NCBI GenBank assembly: GCA_023634235.1
Contig: JAMKCF010000003.1
Coordinates: 13,734,742-13,798,741, forward strand
Length of the DNA stretch: 64,000 bases
Reading direction: 5' to 3'
From: Pisaster brevispinus
Taxonomy: Eukaryota; Echinodermata; Asteroidea; Forcipulatida; Asteriidae
Position numbers and translations under genes: made by a program. Under the pieces are notes generated by a model that did no database searches, was not told the DNA's origin, and was given only the letters and a program-made list of their open reading frames with translations. Shown in pieces: positions 1 through 10,400 of the stretch. Position 1 is the first letter of the stretch. Each line of letters opens with the position of its first letter.

Positions 1-796
1 CGTGTGAAATGTTTAACGTAATGTACTTGTTAATCACCATTTTTTTTACTGCTTTTATGTAGATAGGTATTGTATCATTCACTGCAATACAATCCCATTA
101 AAAATAGACAGAAATTGTCCCCATGGTTATTTCTGGCGAGGGTTATTATACAGAGGTGAAACTTGCAGAGTCCAAAGGTCCATACTAGAAAAGCAATTTC
201 TTCACTAGGCAAACTTTTTCACCAGCACCGTTTCTCTCAATTTTATAATAAGAGTAAATTTCCTAAGCATCAAACTTCATGGCCTTAAACTTTATTGAAA
301 AAAGCTTTAAAAACTGTTTCTTTTTGTACTGATCTGCCATATATTATCAAAATATTTCCAATACCTAAAGAGTTAGTACATACTTGAAATATTTTAAATG
401 CACATTTAAATGATTACAGTGCCGTATTTTGAAGAAAATATGATGTAATTTTTCTTTGAGTTTAGAAGCATAGACTTGAAAAAATCAGTACATAAATTTT
501 GATAAACACCCCTGGCAAAACTGTGTAGGCTGGCAATCAAATGCTGCACCACCTGATGGACGAAGCCGACTTCTACTAAGTGTGAGTACAATGTGTATCA
601 TATTGGTAGTCATAGTCTTGTTACATCTTTATGAATACGAATGAATATCCAATCAAAATCTTGTTTAAACAAATTTTTGCAAACATGCAAACCTTTTTTC
701 TCCAACACTTAACATATTCTAAAAACACTTCAGAAATTGTAACCAACAATCAAACAAAAAGTGGACTGTCTCTAAGTTGTAGTGAGATCAGTGACA
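1..796. other. No gene recognised; 3' flank of the minus-strand gene
   Basis: This AT-rich stretch lies beyond the stop codon of the minus-strand transposase-like gene. The short open frames here have no recognisable domain and mostly overlap each other. I see no tandem repeat, TIR or RNA gene. It may hold the distal 3' UTR of the neighbouring gene if the poly(A) signal at its stop codon is not the one used. Confidence 0.5.
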
Positions 797-3700
797 TCAC
801 TTTATTTCCATCTCTCCATTTACACGTTTTTTTATTTCCTTTATGTCATCAGAACAAAAGACGTACTGCACAGTCCGACCTCTTATTACAAGGCCTGGAG
901 GTTGGAGCACACACAAAACATCGGTCCTTGGATGGGTGTATATTTGGTCACCTTTGGCTCCATCTGGCCAGAAAAATGTAGAGCCTTCAACTTTTTCCAT
1001 GAATTTGAGTTGGACAAAGTCGTCAGTCTTCTTTACCACCTGTAAAATAATTAAGTTTGATTTTAAGAACACTGAAGTCCAAGCCAGCGAAATAAATCAC
1101 ATGTTTTTCAAATATTACTTTTTTATCAAATATAGTTAGACAACCAACTAATTGAATTTGTGAAGGCTGTCAATCATCAACTTTATATGAAAAAGCACTA
1201 CATATCTAGTACTTACAGCAGCAATGTAGATGGTTTGAGGCATTTCCTTCTGTTTTCTGTGGGACAGCACAACAGCTATATAGTCCCCCTCGTTGGCCAT
1301 TACTCTGTAAAGATTTACCATAAATATGTTAACACTATGAAGAGTGGCTTGATTTTGAAATTTTAAATTATTTGCTCAAAAGCGTAATTAAACTTACTTT
1401 CTTGAATTTATTATAAAGTATTCAATAAAAATGCAATAGCAACTAAAATGATTTGTGCCTTAACCTTTTTCCCTTTTCCTGATCATCACCGTCAACCCCT
1501 GCTTGTTCGTCGGCATCATCCCCTGCCTGGACATCAACGTCATCCCCTGCCAGGACATCATCGCCGCTGCTTGCCTGGTCATCAGCATTATTCCCTGCCT
1601 TGGCATCATCTTCTCCATCTTCCTGATCAGCATGTTTCTTGTTCATCTGTTTTTTTGTAGTACTTGTACCTAAGATATTGAACATAAAAACAGATAATAA
1701 CTGACCATGTTTGTAAATGCACATTGTTGTAGCTCACCGGTTGTAGAAATCCTTTTTTAATATGCTTATTAACCAACAACTTCATTCTGTGGGTGACAGG
1801 CTCATTTTCCATACATGCCTGTTATTCAACATGAATTTCTTAAAAAGATACCACACAAGCGCAAGTGAAAAATAGAAGGAAAACAAATTGGGCATTCAAA
1901 TTTGCTTGAAGATAAATTTAGTTATCTAGTCTATATAGCGTCATACTCTCCCACCTCTGATCCTTTAAAGTTAATTGTAAGTTTATCATTGTTCTGTTTT
2001 GTTTAACAAATTTGCAGATTAAAATAAAGCTACAATCTACTTGTAATATATAACCTGTCTTTTTTCCAAGGTGAACCTCCTTCCAGTTGTTTACGTAGGT
2101 TTTGTTGGCGCATATTCCACTACCAAGTTGGCAGGATGCACAGAAGCACGACAAGTTTCTAGTGGCGACGACACCTCCCTTTACTGTTTTGATGCAGTGT
2201 AACGACATGGTTCCCTGAACTGTTGCTACTACACGTTTCTCACGCGGACGTTCTATGTTTTTACTTGGTAGGTAGAACACTGTCCGCCGATGATGACAGC
2301 ACTCCCTCTGGTTGGAAGTTGGTTGCTTGTCAAGGTTTGCTGCACAAAATTCGAACAGCTCCTGGGCATTGCTGATAATAGCTTTGCCTGCTTTAACAGC
2401 GGTGGTGGCATTACTTTTTACAACTGCGCTTTCACCGTCGCTGGCACCTTTGCCATGACGAGACCCAGAGTAGCTGTGTTCAATGGATAGACTAAAATCA
2501 TCAAGAGCGTAGCTTATGTCGGAGATTGGACCTTTTGATTTGTACTGTTGTCCACAGCCATCCGAGAATCTGAACAACTTGCTGAGATTTGGAATTCTAG
2601 ATTTTAGGTGATTAACGGCCTCTTTGTTGAATGCATTTACAGCATGGTAATCATGTGATAAATCATTGGAAATAAATACAAGTGACTCCGTGATAAGCTC
2701 TGTACAGGTAGGTACTTCACATCTGTAATAGGCAACTGTTGGATGGACTGTAGCTGAATTATGAGACCAGTATGCCGATTGTACTTCATCCTGATAGCCA
2801 CATTTGTAGTTCTCAGCAAAATCCATGATACATAGTGCTGTGTTTTCTGGAAGGTGTGTTTTCAGGTTGGACAGCTGCTTCTCCTGCCATTCTTTATTGA
2901 ATAGATGTTTTGCGAAGGGTTTAGCCTCTTCTTTGAGCTCTTTTACCAGTTTCTTAATTGTCCCATGTACATTCTGGAGGACTCTCTTCTTGATCATTGT
3001 TGGTTTGCTTTTTTTCATGCATTGAGTGGTCACCACTTCCCACTTCTTCCAACTAACCAAGTTGTCTGCCATTGCTGGGTTTTGCACTGCTGCTGCAAAA
3101 TGTCTATCTAATTTGTCTACCCCACATTCTACGCAACTTCTGTTGATGCATTCTGGTTTGTTGAATTTACCTTCTCTGCTACACAAGGTCTTGTGAGCTA
3201 ACTCATAGTGGTCCTTGATCATCAAGGTGTGTGACTGTACTGTGTTGAGGTGGAAATTGATTACTTTCAACTTCAGGGTGATGTTTTCGCAGTACTCACA
3301 TAGGCATCCCCTGTACTTGGCCTGTTTCATGGTCCTCACATGACGTGGTCGATGTTTGTAGAATTTTGCGGCACCAACGCTGATATCAGGATTTGTCTTC
3401 TTAAATTCATCAAACAACTTGGCAATTGGCCTATCTAATAGACTTGCTGACTTTCCTGTTTTCTTACTTACGAGCTTCTTATCTGGAAGTTTTGTTGCAT
3501 GGCTCTCATAGAAATTGTGGATGAGTTTTATGGTTGATTGAGGAAGTCTGGGACGTCCAGTGATACGTTTTCTAGCATTTCTTATCAACTTTCTACTTAC
3601 ACCAAACTTACTGGCTGCTTGCCGCTGTAGTCGATACTTTTTCATAGCTGAGAGAGTGGAAGCTAAGACCTTTCTCTTTGGGGATGTACGCTCCTCAGCT

Positions 3701-4680
3701 AGTCCTGAAGATACTATTTCAAACACCGCTTTGTGAAACTTACCAACTGTGTGTATCCCAGCTTCTTTAAATGCAGTTTGTTTGCAAGGACTAGCTTTAG
3801 ATATGAGATCTATGGTTGTGTTGACAAAACTTGCTGGTTGCTTCGGCATCTGTTTCTTCATTCTCTGAAAGCTTTTTTTTCGAGCGCCTTCTGATCTGTG
3901 ATCTTCTTGAAGTTGAATACCCAGCTCTTTCATCTTGTTTTGAAGTCGATCCTCTTTTTCTTTCAAGCGTCTTTCTTGCTCTTTCAGTACCTTCTTTTTT
4001 TCAAGGAGTTCACCTTTTTCCCATTCTAGATGTCTTTGCAGTTTGGTTTCCTCAGCATACCTGCTTCTTCTTTTGCACAATATTTCTTGCTTCCTCTTGG
4101 CTGACAACTTTTCCCTCTGCGCCTGCTTTCTTGACCTGTCTTTTTCCCTCTGACCTCTGGTTCTAGGCTTTTGGGGCCTTGGCCCTCTTTTTCTCTCTTC
4201 CTTTTGCTTCGCTCTCATTTTTCTCATCCTGGCAGCAGCTGTGGCATTATTCCTTTTTTTTCTTTCAACCAACTTTTCCAATTTTTTTCTTTCTTCATCT
4301 GATGTAATTCTCTTACTTTTTAAGTCATGGTCTGCCAAGTACATGTTGACTCTGTCAAGCTTATTTCTTTTTTTATGCTCATTTAGCAATTTTTTGTACC
4401 TTTCTGGATCATTTTTCTTAATTTTGTCTCTCCAGTTCTGACACTTTGACTTTTGATTTTCATTTGAGCTTGGTCTTGCAACACTGGTTGGGTTTTCTTC
4501 CAATTGACTTGCTGTTTCTCTCCCTCTTGATGTACTTATTTTATTTTTTGCCTTCTTTGCTCCAGATTTTTTTTCTTGTTTCTTTTTTGTGTGTTTTGAG
4601 CAGGATTTACTAGCCTCACCTACTTCACTAGGCCTATTCCTACCCTGGCATCTTATCCTCAAGGCAAATGGTAGTGGCAT
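797..4680 (-). CDS. Spliced gene for a transposase-like protein with D/D/D-E motifs (about 1,053 aa)
   Basis: Proposed coding exons on the minus strand are 4680-2055, 1669-1465, 1304-1217 and 1039-797. All junctions are GT-AG, phases agree across every join, and the total is 3,162 nt, a whole number of codons. The ATG at 4680 was chosen because a good acceptor (AG at 4698-4697 after a pyrimidine tract) lies just upstream. Residues 30-280 are Lys/Arg/Glu-rich and partly coiled coil. Residues 340-375 look like a helix-turn-helix. Cysteine clusters sit at 459-464 and 500-519. Acidic motifs are MDFAENY (D620), FSDGCGQQYK (D707) and HGKGASDGE (D748/E750), and CFCASC is near 845. The second exon is acidic (DD/GDD repeats); the last holds a short C-terminal domain with conserved-looking Trp and Pro. 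The spacing suggests an RNase-H-fold transposase, autonomous or domesticated; I cannot name the superfamily. The frame looks intact. Confidence 0.75.
801..806 (-). terminator. AATAAA signal next to the stop codon
   Basis: The minus strand reads AATAAA just before the TGA stop at 799-797. If used, cleavage would fall close to position 780 and the 3' UTR would be only a few tens of nucleotides. This is a sequence match only. Confidence 0.35.
1738..1818 (-). other. Possible alternative 27-codon cassette exon
   Basis: On the minus strand an acceptor (AG at 1820-1819) and a strong donor (CCG|GTGAGC at 1737) bound an open 81-nt segment with phase 0 at both ends. It does not fit in phase with the preferred donor at 2055|2054. 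It would fit if the large exon instead ended at the CAA|GTAGAT donor about 20 nt further on and the next exon began at 1646. It could be an alternative exon or a decoy. Confidence 0.35.
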
Positions 4681-4930
4681 GTTTATACTTGTAAGCCTAC
4701 AAAAAAGGGAAAAATTAACAACTAACTTAAAATAAAGCCCTAAGATAGTATTAATTAACAAACAAATAAACAAATACGTTTCCTGTAACATCACCAAAAA
4801 GGGATAGTATGCCCAGGCAGGTACGTTTTAAATTTTGTTTGTATACATAAAATGCTTATATAAAAACATTTTCCCTCTTAAAATATACGTAGTTGTAAAT
4901 AAACATGCACTGCTGACCCGTGTACTGCCT

Positions 4931-5096
4931 CTTGTTTTGTTTTTTGTTTTTGTTTTTTTTTCCCTTGGGGGGGGGGGGGGGGAGTATTCCTAAATGGCCT
5001 GAAAAGAGACTGCAGCCTTGTCAATAGAAAATAATAAAAGAATAAAAAGGTAAGTTCTACTTTAAGGAGAAAGAGAGGTTGGGCAAAAAAGAAAGA

Positions 5097-5135
<39 letters not shown>
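4931..5135. repeat. Low-complexity tracts: T-rich, poly-G, poly-A
   Basis: A T-rich tract at 4931-4962 is followed by a G run near 4967-4982 and a long A run near 5099-5132. These are simple-sequence tracts of uncertain exact length in any assembly. No gene is seen here; they lie inside the proposed first intron. Confidence 0.8.
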
Positions 5136-5172
5136 CGAAGCTATACATCCAGTGTATATATTTTAAAAATAT

Positions 5173-5252
5173 ATAAATAAACAATGAAAAATAATATATA
5201 TATATATATCCTGTATATATATATATATTATTTTTCATTGCTCATTTATTTA
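5173..5252. repeat. AT-rich inverted repeat (hairpin)
   Basis: Arms of about 38 nt, containing CAATGAAAAATAATATATAT and its complement, face each other across a short CCTG-type centre. The right arm carries a 3-nt insertion. The core is a TA dinucleotide run. It may be a cruciform-prone foldback or the end of a small AT-rich element. Confidence 0.75.
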
Positions 5253-5279
5253 TTTTTTTAGGGGTCGGGTGGGCTTATT

Positions 5280-5300
5280 CACATCCCAGAATACATTGCG
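5280..5300. promoter_or_regulatory. ZNF143/Staf-like site inside intron 1
   Basis: The sequence CATCCCAGAATACATTGCG closely resembles the ZNF143/Staf (SBS) promoter motif core CCCAGAATGCATTGCG. A CAATTGCGCA sequence about 75 nt further on resembles half an NRF1 site. It could mark an alternative promoter for the minus-strand gene. It is a motif match without functional support. Confidence 0.35.
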
Positions 5301-6200
5301 ACGGCACCCTGACACAGGCAGTATGAAACGGACATGTGAATAGTCTGGTGCGCTGTGGACTGCACACAACCCCAATTGCGCAGCATAAACAAAGGAACCA
5401 GACTCAACTACATTTCGTGTCGATGTTACGATGTTGTAAGAGCTCACACAAAACATAGACATTTACAAAGATTTCAGCCACTTGAAAACCAATGAACCTT
5501 ATCAACACGTTATCATTGGTTAACTCTTGGAAACCCCCGTTATTTCAAGGTTACTTTTGTTGTTAATGAACCCTAAACTATCAAAGGATCGCTGCGATTG
5601 ATCACACGTCATGAGGACACGAACTTGGCTGGCGTCTCGGTTACGGTGTGAATTGTTGGTCGGATATTGGTACTACTACGGTCAGAAGAATAAAATTACG
5701 AAGTCCTCAAAGCCTTTGGACAGTTTTATAACAGTATGAATACAGAGAAGTATGAATTTGCCTGTTAAAAACTGTTGTTGTTTCGAATTTCTTTAAGTTT
5801 ACTGCATTCAACTTACTGGAGTTCTTAACACCGTAACTGGGACACGAGAAATGTTCGTGTCCACATGTACATTCACCGTGGTGAAAATCTAAGTTTGATG
5901 GGCAACTGAGTGAGGGTGAAAGTCGTAAGTTTCATTGTTATTTAGTATAGGCCTTTGTTCAATTTACACACAGCCAGAAAACAGTAACAACCTCACTTAT
6001 TCTAAGATAGGTCATGAAAAGAATACTTACCCCGTAACATGAAATCACATCGTAACTAGAACAGCAACGATCAATGATCGTCAACCCCCATCATTATCGC
6101 AGAAAATGGCGGCCGCTGGTGGGTATAAATTGACCGAAACACATCCGGGGACCATCCCGGGTAGTGTCTCGCGTGAAAGTTTTCTTCACGTGTGTTTGCC

Positions 6201-6720
6201 ACAACGACTTCCGTTGCCACACCGTAACAATTCCGTGGGACACGAAACCATATTAGCGATGCTGGATCGTGAATTAAGAACCTTTTTTACAAATTTTTAT
6301 TTCGTCTACAGTGTAATTGTTCGACCTTGGAAAACACGGGGATCGCGTGGTATATAATGCATGCATTAAATTTACCAACAGTTATTTATATCTACGGTTA
6401 ATAGCCAAATTACTATTATAGTTTCTCACGTAACAACCTGGGACTTGAAAAGTTACGGTGTGATGCCTATATTGCCGGTGGGTTGGAGGAAAATGGTCAA
6501 AACCAAACTTGCTCCAACACATTTATTTATTGAGAGAACTTCTCCCTCAAGTAATATATTGAATATTTTATTATTTTATACACCAGTTATTTAAGAAATA
6601 ATACAGACTTCTGCTTAACATAAAATGTCCAACTTTTCTTCAGAAAGCATATGGGTTATAACTTCTTATAATTAGCCTAAATAAATAACCATAAGAAGAA
6701 ATCGTTGGGGCAAGTTTTTA
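6201..6720. other. Intergenic, nothing recognised
   Basis: AT-rich sequence between the promoter region of the minus-strand gene and the repeat end that abuts the satellite array. No convincing coding frame, tandem repeat or RNA gene is visible. Confidence 0.5.
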
Positions 6721-6884
6721 TTTATATTAACTGATCATGGGAAACAATCATATAGGAAAAAAAAACAAACATGGGCCTGTGCAATTTAACATAAATCAAC
6801 TTGAAAGTCTGAAAATTTTGATTTTCCAATTGGACCCTTAATTTATAGAAAGACCCATATATAATAAGAATATACTTTTCTGTG

Positions 6885-6970
6885 ATTTCATATGGGGGGG
6901 CAAAAGGGGGGGCAAGGGTTCTGAGCGGGGGGGCACAGGCCCCCCTGCCCCCCCTCTGGTGACGCCACTG
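6885..6970. mobile_element. Terminal fragment of a G/C-run hAT-like MITE
   Basis: A block of G and C homopolymer runs ends at 6970 in GGTGACGCCACTG, the same type of terminus as the paired MITEs at 49.1, 50.2 and 54.9 kb (CAGTGGCGTAGCC and complement). The opposite terminus was not found to the left, so this looks truncated. The satellite array begins at the very next base. Confidence 0.5.
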
Positions 6971-7427
6971 ATCTGTTTGGACATGAAGTTTATTTATCAC
7001 GCGGTAAAATGTGTAGGTCAATTTCTTCTTCTGCATCTGAGATCTCCTTCAATGTAGGCCTACCTTTTTCTGTCCTTGAAGTCTCCATCGTTCCAACTTT
7101 TCAAGTGTCCGTTGCATAGAGCTTTAACTCTTCGGTGCATATTATTAGCACTGATCATTTTGGAAGAGTTCCTCTTTTGCCCCAATAACGGAAACCTGGA
7201 AAGAATGGAATTTATAACAGATCTTCTTCAATATGGGCCAACATGTCATTTTTTCAGCCTGCAAGATCTTCTTCACTAGAAATTTTATCTTCAATAAGTT
7301 GCATCTACTGTGCTCTCCTAACATCTGCTCCGATATGAAGTTTATTTATCACACGGTAAAATGTGTAGTTCAATTTCTTCTTCTGCATCTGAGATCTCCT
7401 TCAATGTAGGCCTACCTTTTTTTGTCC

Positions 7428-10400
7428 TTGAAGTCTCCATCGTTCCAACTTTTCAAGTGTCCGTTGCATAGAGCTTTAACTCTTCGGTGCATATTATTAG
7501 CACTGATCATTTTGGAAGAGTTCCTCTTTTGCCCCAATAACGGAAACCTGGAAAGAATGGAATTTATAACAGATCTTCTTCAATATGGGCCTACATGTCA
7601 TTTCTTCAGCCTGCAAGATCTTCTTCACTAGAAATTTTATCTTCAATAAGTTACATCTACTGTGCTCATCTAACATCTGTTTGAATATGAAGTTTATTTA
7701 TCACGCGGTAAATTGTGTAGTTCAATTTCTTCTGCATCTGAGATCTCCTTAAATGTAGGCCTACCTTCTTCTGTCCTTGAAGTCTCCATCATTCCAACAT
7801 ATCAAGTGTCCGTTGCATAGAGCTTTAACTCTTCGGTGCATGTTAGTAGCACTGATTATTTTGGAAGAGTCCCTCTTTTGCCCCAATAACGGAAACCTGG
7901 AAAGAATGGAATTTATAACAGATCTTCTTCAATATGGGCCTACATGTCATTTCTTCAGCCTGCAAGATCTTCTTCACTAGAAATTTTATCTTCAATAAGT
8001 TGCATCTACTGTGCTCATCTAACATCTGTTCGGACATGAAGTTTATTTATCACGCGGTAAAATGTGTAGGTCAATTTCTTCTTCTGCATCTGAGATCTCC
8101 TTCAATGTAGGCCTACCTTTTTCTGTCCTTGAAGTCTTCATCGTTCCAACTTTTCAAGTGTCCGTTGCATAGAGCTTTAACTCTTCGGTGCATATTATTA
8201 GCACTGATTCTTTTGGAAGAGTTCCTCTTTTGCCCCAATAACGGAAACCTGGAAAGAATGGAATTTATAACAGATCTTCTTCAATATGGGCCTACATGTC
8301 ATTTCTTCAGCCTGCAAGATCTTCTTCACTAGAAATTTTATCTTCAATAAGTTACTACTACTGTGCTCATCTAACATCTGTTTGAATATGAAGTTTATTT
8401 ATCACGCGGTAAATTGTGTAGTTCAATTTCTTCTGCATCTGAGATCTCCTTAAATGTAGGCCTACCTTCTTCTGTCCTTGAAGTCTCCATCATTCCAACA
8501 TATCAAGTGTCCGTTGCATAGAGCTTTAACTCTTCGGTGCATGTTAGTAGCACTGATTATTTTGGAAGAGTCCCTCTTTTGCCCCAATAACGGAAACCTG
8601 GAAAGAATGGAATTTATAACAGATCTTCTTCAATATGGGCCTACATGTCATTTCTTCAGCCTGCAAGATCTTCTTCACTAGAAATTTTATCTTCAATAAG
8701 TTGCATCTACTGTGCTCATCTAACATCTGTTCGGACATGAAGTTTATTTATCACGCGGTAAAATGTGTAGGTCAATTTCTTCTTCTGCATCTGAGATCTC
8801 CTTCAATGTAGGCCTACCTTTTTCTGTCCTTGAAGTCTTCATCGTTCCAACTTTTCAAGTGTCCGTTGCATAGAGCTTTAACTCTTCGGTGCATATTATT
8901 AGCACTGATTCTTTTGGAAGAGTCCCTCTTTTGCCCCAATAACGGAAACCTGGAAAGAATGGAATTTATAACAGATCTTCTTCAATATGGGCCTACATGT
9001 CATTTCTTCAGCCTGCAAGATCTTCTTTTTATCATCAATAAGTTGCATCTACTGTGCTCATCTAACATCTATTCGGATATGAAGTTTATTTATCACGCGG
9101 TAAAATATGTAGGTCAATTTCTTCTTCTGCATCTGAGATCTCCTTCAATGTAGGCCTACCTTCTTCTGTCCTTGAAGTCTCCATCGTTCCAACTTTTCAA
9201 ATGTCCGTTGCATAGAGCTTTAATTCTTCGGTGCTTATTATTAGCACTGATTGTTTTGGAAGAGTCCCTCTTTTGCCCCAATAACGGAAACCTGGAAAGA
9301 ATGGAATTTATAACAGATCTTCTTCAATATGGGCCTACATGTCATTTCTTCAGCCTGCAAGATCTTCTTCACTAGAAATTTTATCTTCAATAAGTTGCAT
9401 CTACTGTGCTCATCTAACATCTGTTCGGACATGAAGTTTATTTATCATGTGGTAAAATGTTTAGGTCAATTTCTTCTTCTGCATCTGAGATCTCCTTCAA
9501 TGTAGGCCTACCTTCTTCTGTCCTTGAAGTCTCCATCGTTCGAACTTTTCAAGTGTCCGTTGCATAGAGCTTTAACTCTTCGGTGCATGTTAGTAGCACT
9601 GATTATTTTGGAAGAGTCACTCTTTTGCCCCAATAACGGAAACCTGGAAAGATTGGAATTTATAACAGATCTTCTTCAATTTAGGCCTACATGTCAATTT
9701 TTCAGCCTGCAAGATCTTCTTCACTAGATATTTTATCTTCAATAAGTTGCATCTACTGTGCTCATCTAACATCTGTTCGAATATGAAGTTTATTTATCAC
9801 GCGGTAAATTGTGTAGTTCAATTTCTTCTGCATCTGAGATCTCCTTAAATGTAGGCCTACCTTCTTCTGTCCTTGAAGTCTCCATCATTCCAACTTTTCA
9901 AGTGTCCGTTGCATAGAGCTTTAACTCTTCGGTGCATGTTAGTAGCACTGATTGTTTTGGAAGAGTCCCTCTTTTGCCCCAATAACGGAAACCTGGAAAG
10001 AATGGAATTTATAACAGATCTTCTTCAATATGGGCCCACATGTAATTTCTTCAGCCTGCAAGATCTTCTTCACTAGAAATTTTATCTTCAATAAGTTGCA
10101 TCTACTGTGCTCATCTAACATCTGTTCGAATATGAAGTTTATTTATCACGCGGTAAATTGTGTAGTTCAATTTCTTCTGCATCTGAGATCTCCTTAAATG
10201 TAGGCCTACCTTCTTCTGTCCTTGAAGTCTCCATCATTCCAACATATCAAGTGTCCGCTGCATAGAGCTTTAACTCTTCGGTGCATGTTAGTAGCACTGA
10301 TTATTTTGGAAGAGTCCCTCTTTTGCCCCAATAACGGAAACCTGGAAAGAATGGAATTTATAACAGATCTTCTTCAATATGGGCCTACATGTCATTTCTT

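Larger units (their letters stand above)
4681..6200 (-). promoter_or_regulatory. Inferred 5' non-coding exon, first intron and promoter of the transposase-like gene
   Basis: A strong minus-strand donor (GGG|GTAAGTATTC, intron starting at 6030) pairs with the acceptor at 4698-4697, 16 nt before the ATG, giving a first intron of about 1.3 kb. The exon upstream of the donor runs into a GCGGCCGCCATTTT block at 6103-6116. That is a YY1-type element common at animal transcription starts, so a start site near 6.1 kb is likely. The 83-codon plus-strand frame starting at 6106 overlaps this element and looks accidental. Confidence 0.5.

Noticed and set aside
2290..4441. Plus-strand frames opposite the transposase-like gene
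   Set aside because: They are antisense shadows of the long minus-strand coding exon.
6106..6357. 83-codon plus-strand frame starting ATGGCGGCC
   Set aside because: Its start coincides with a YY1-type promoter element and a minus-strand 5' exon, and no protein motif is visible.
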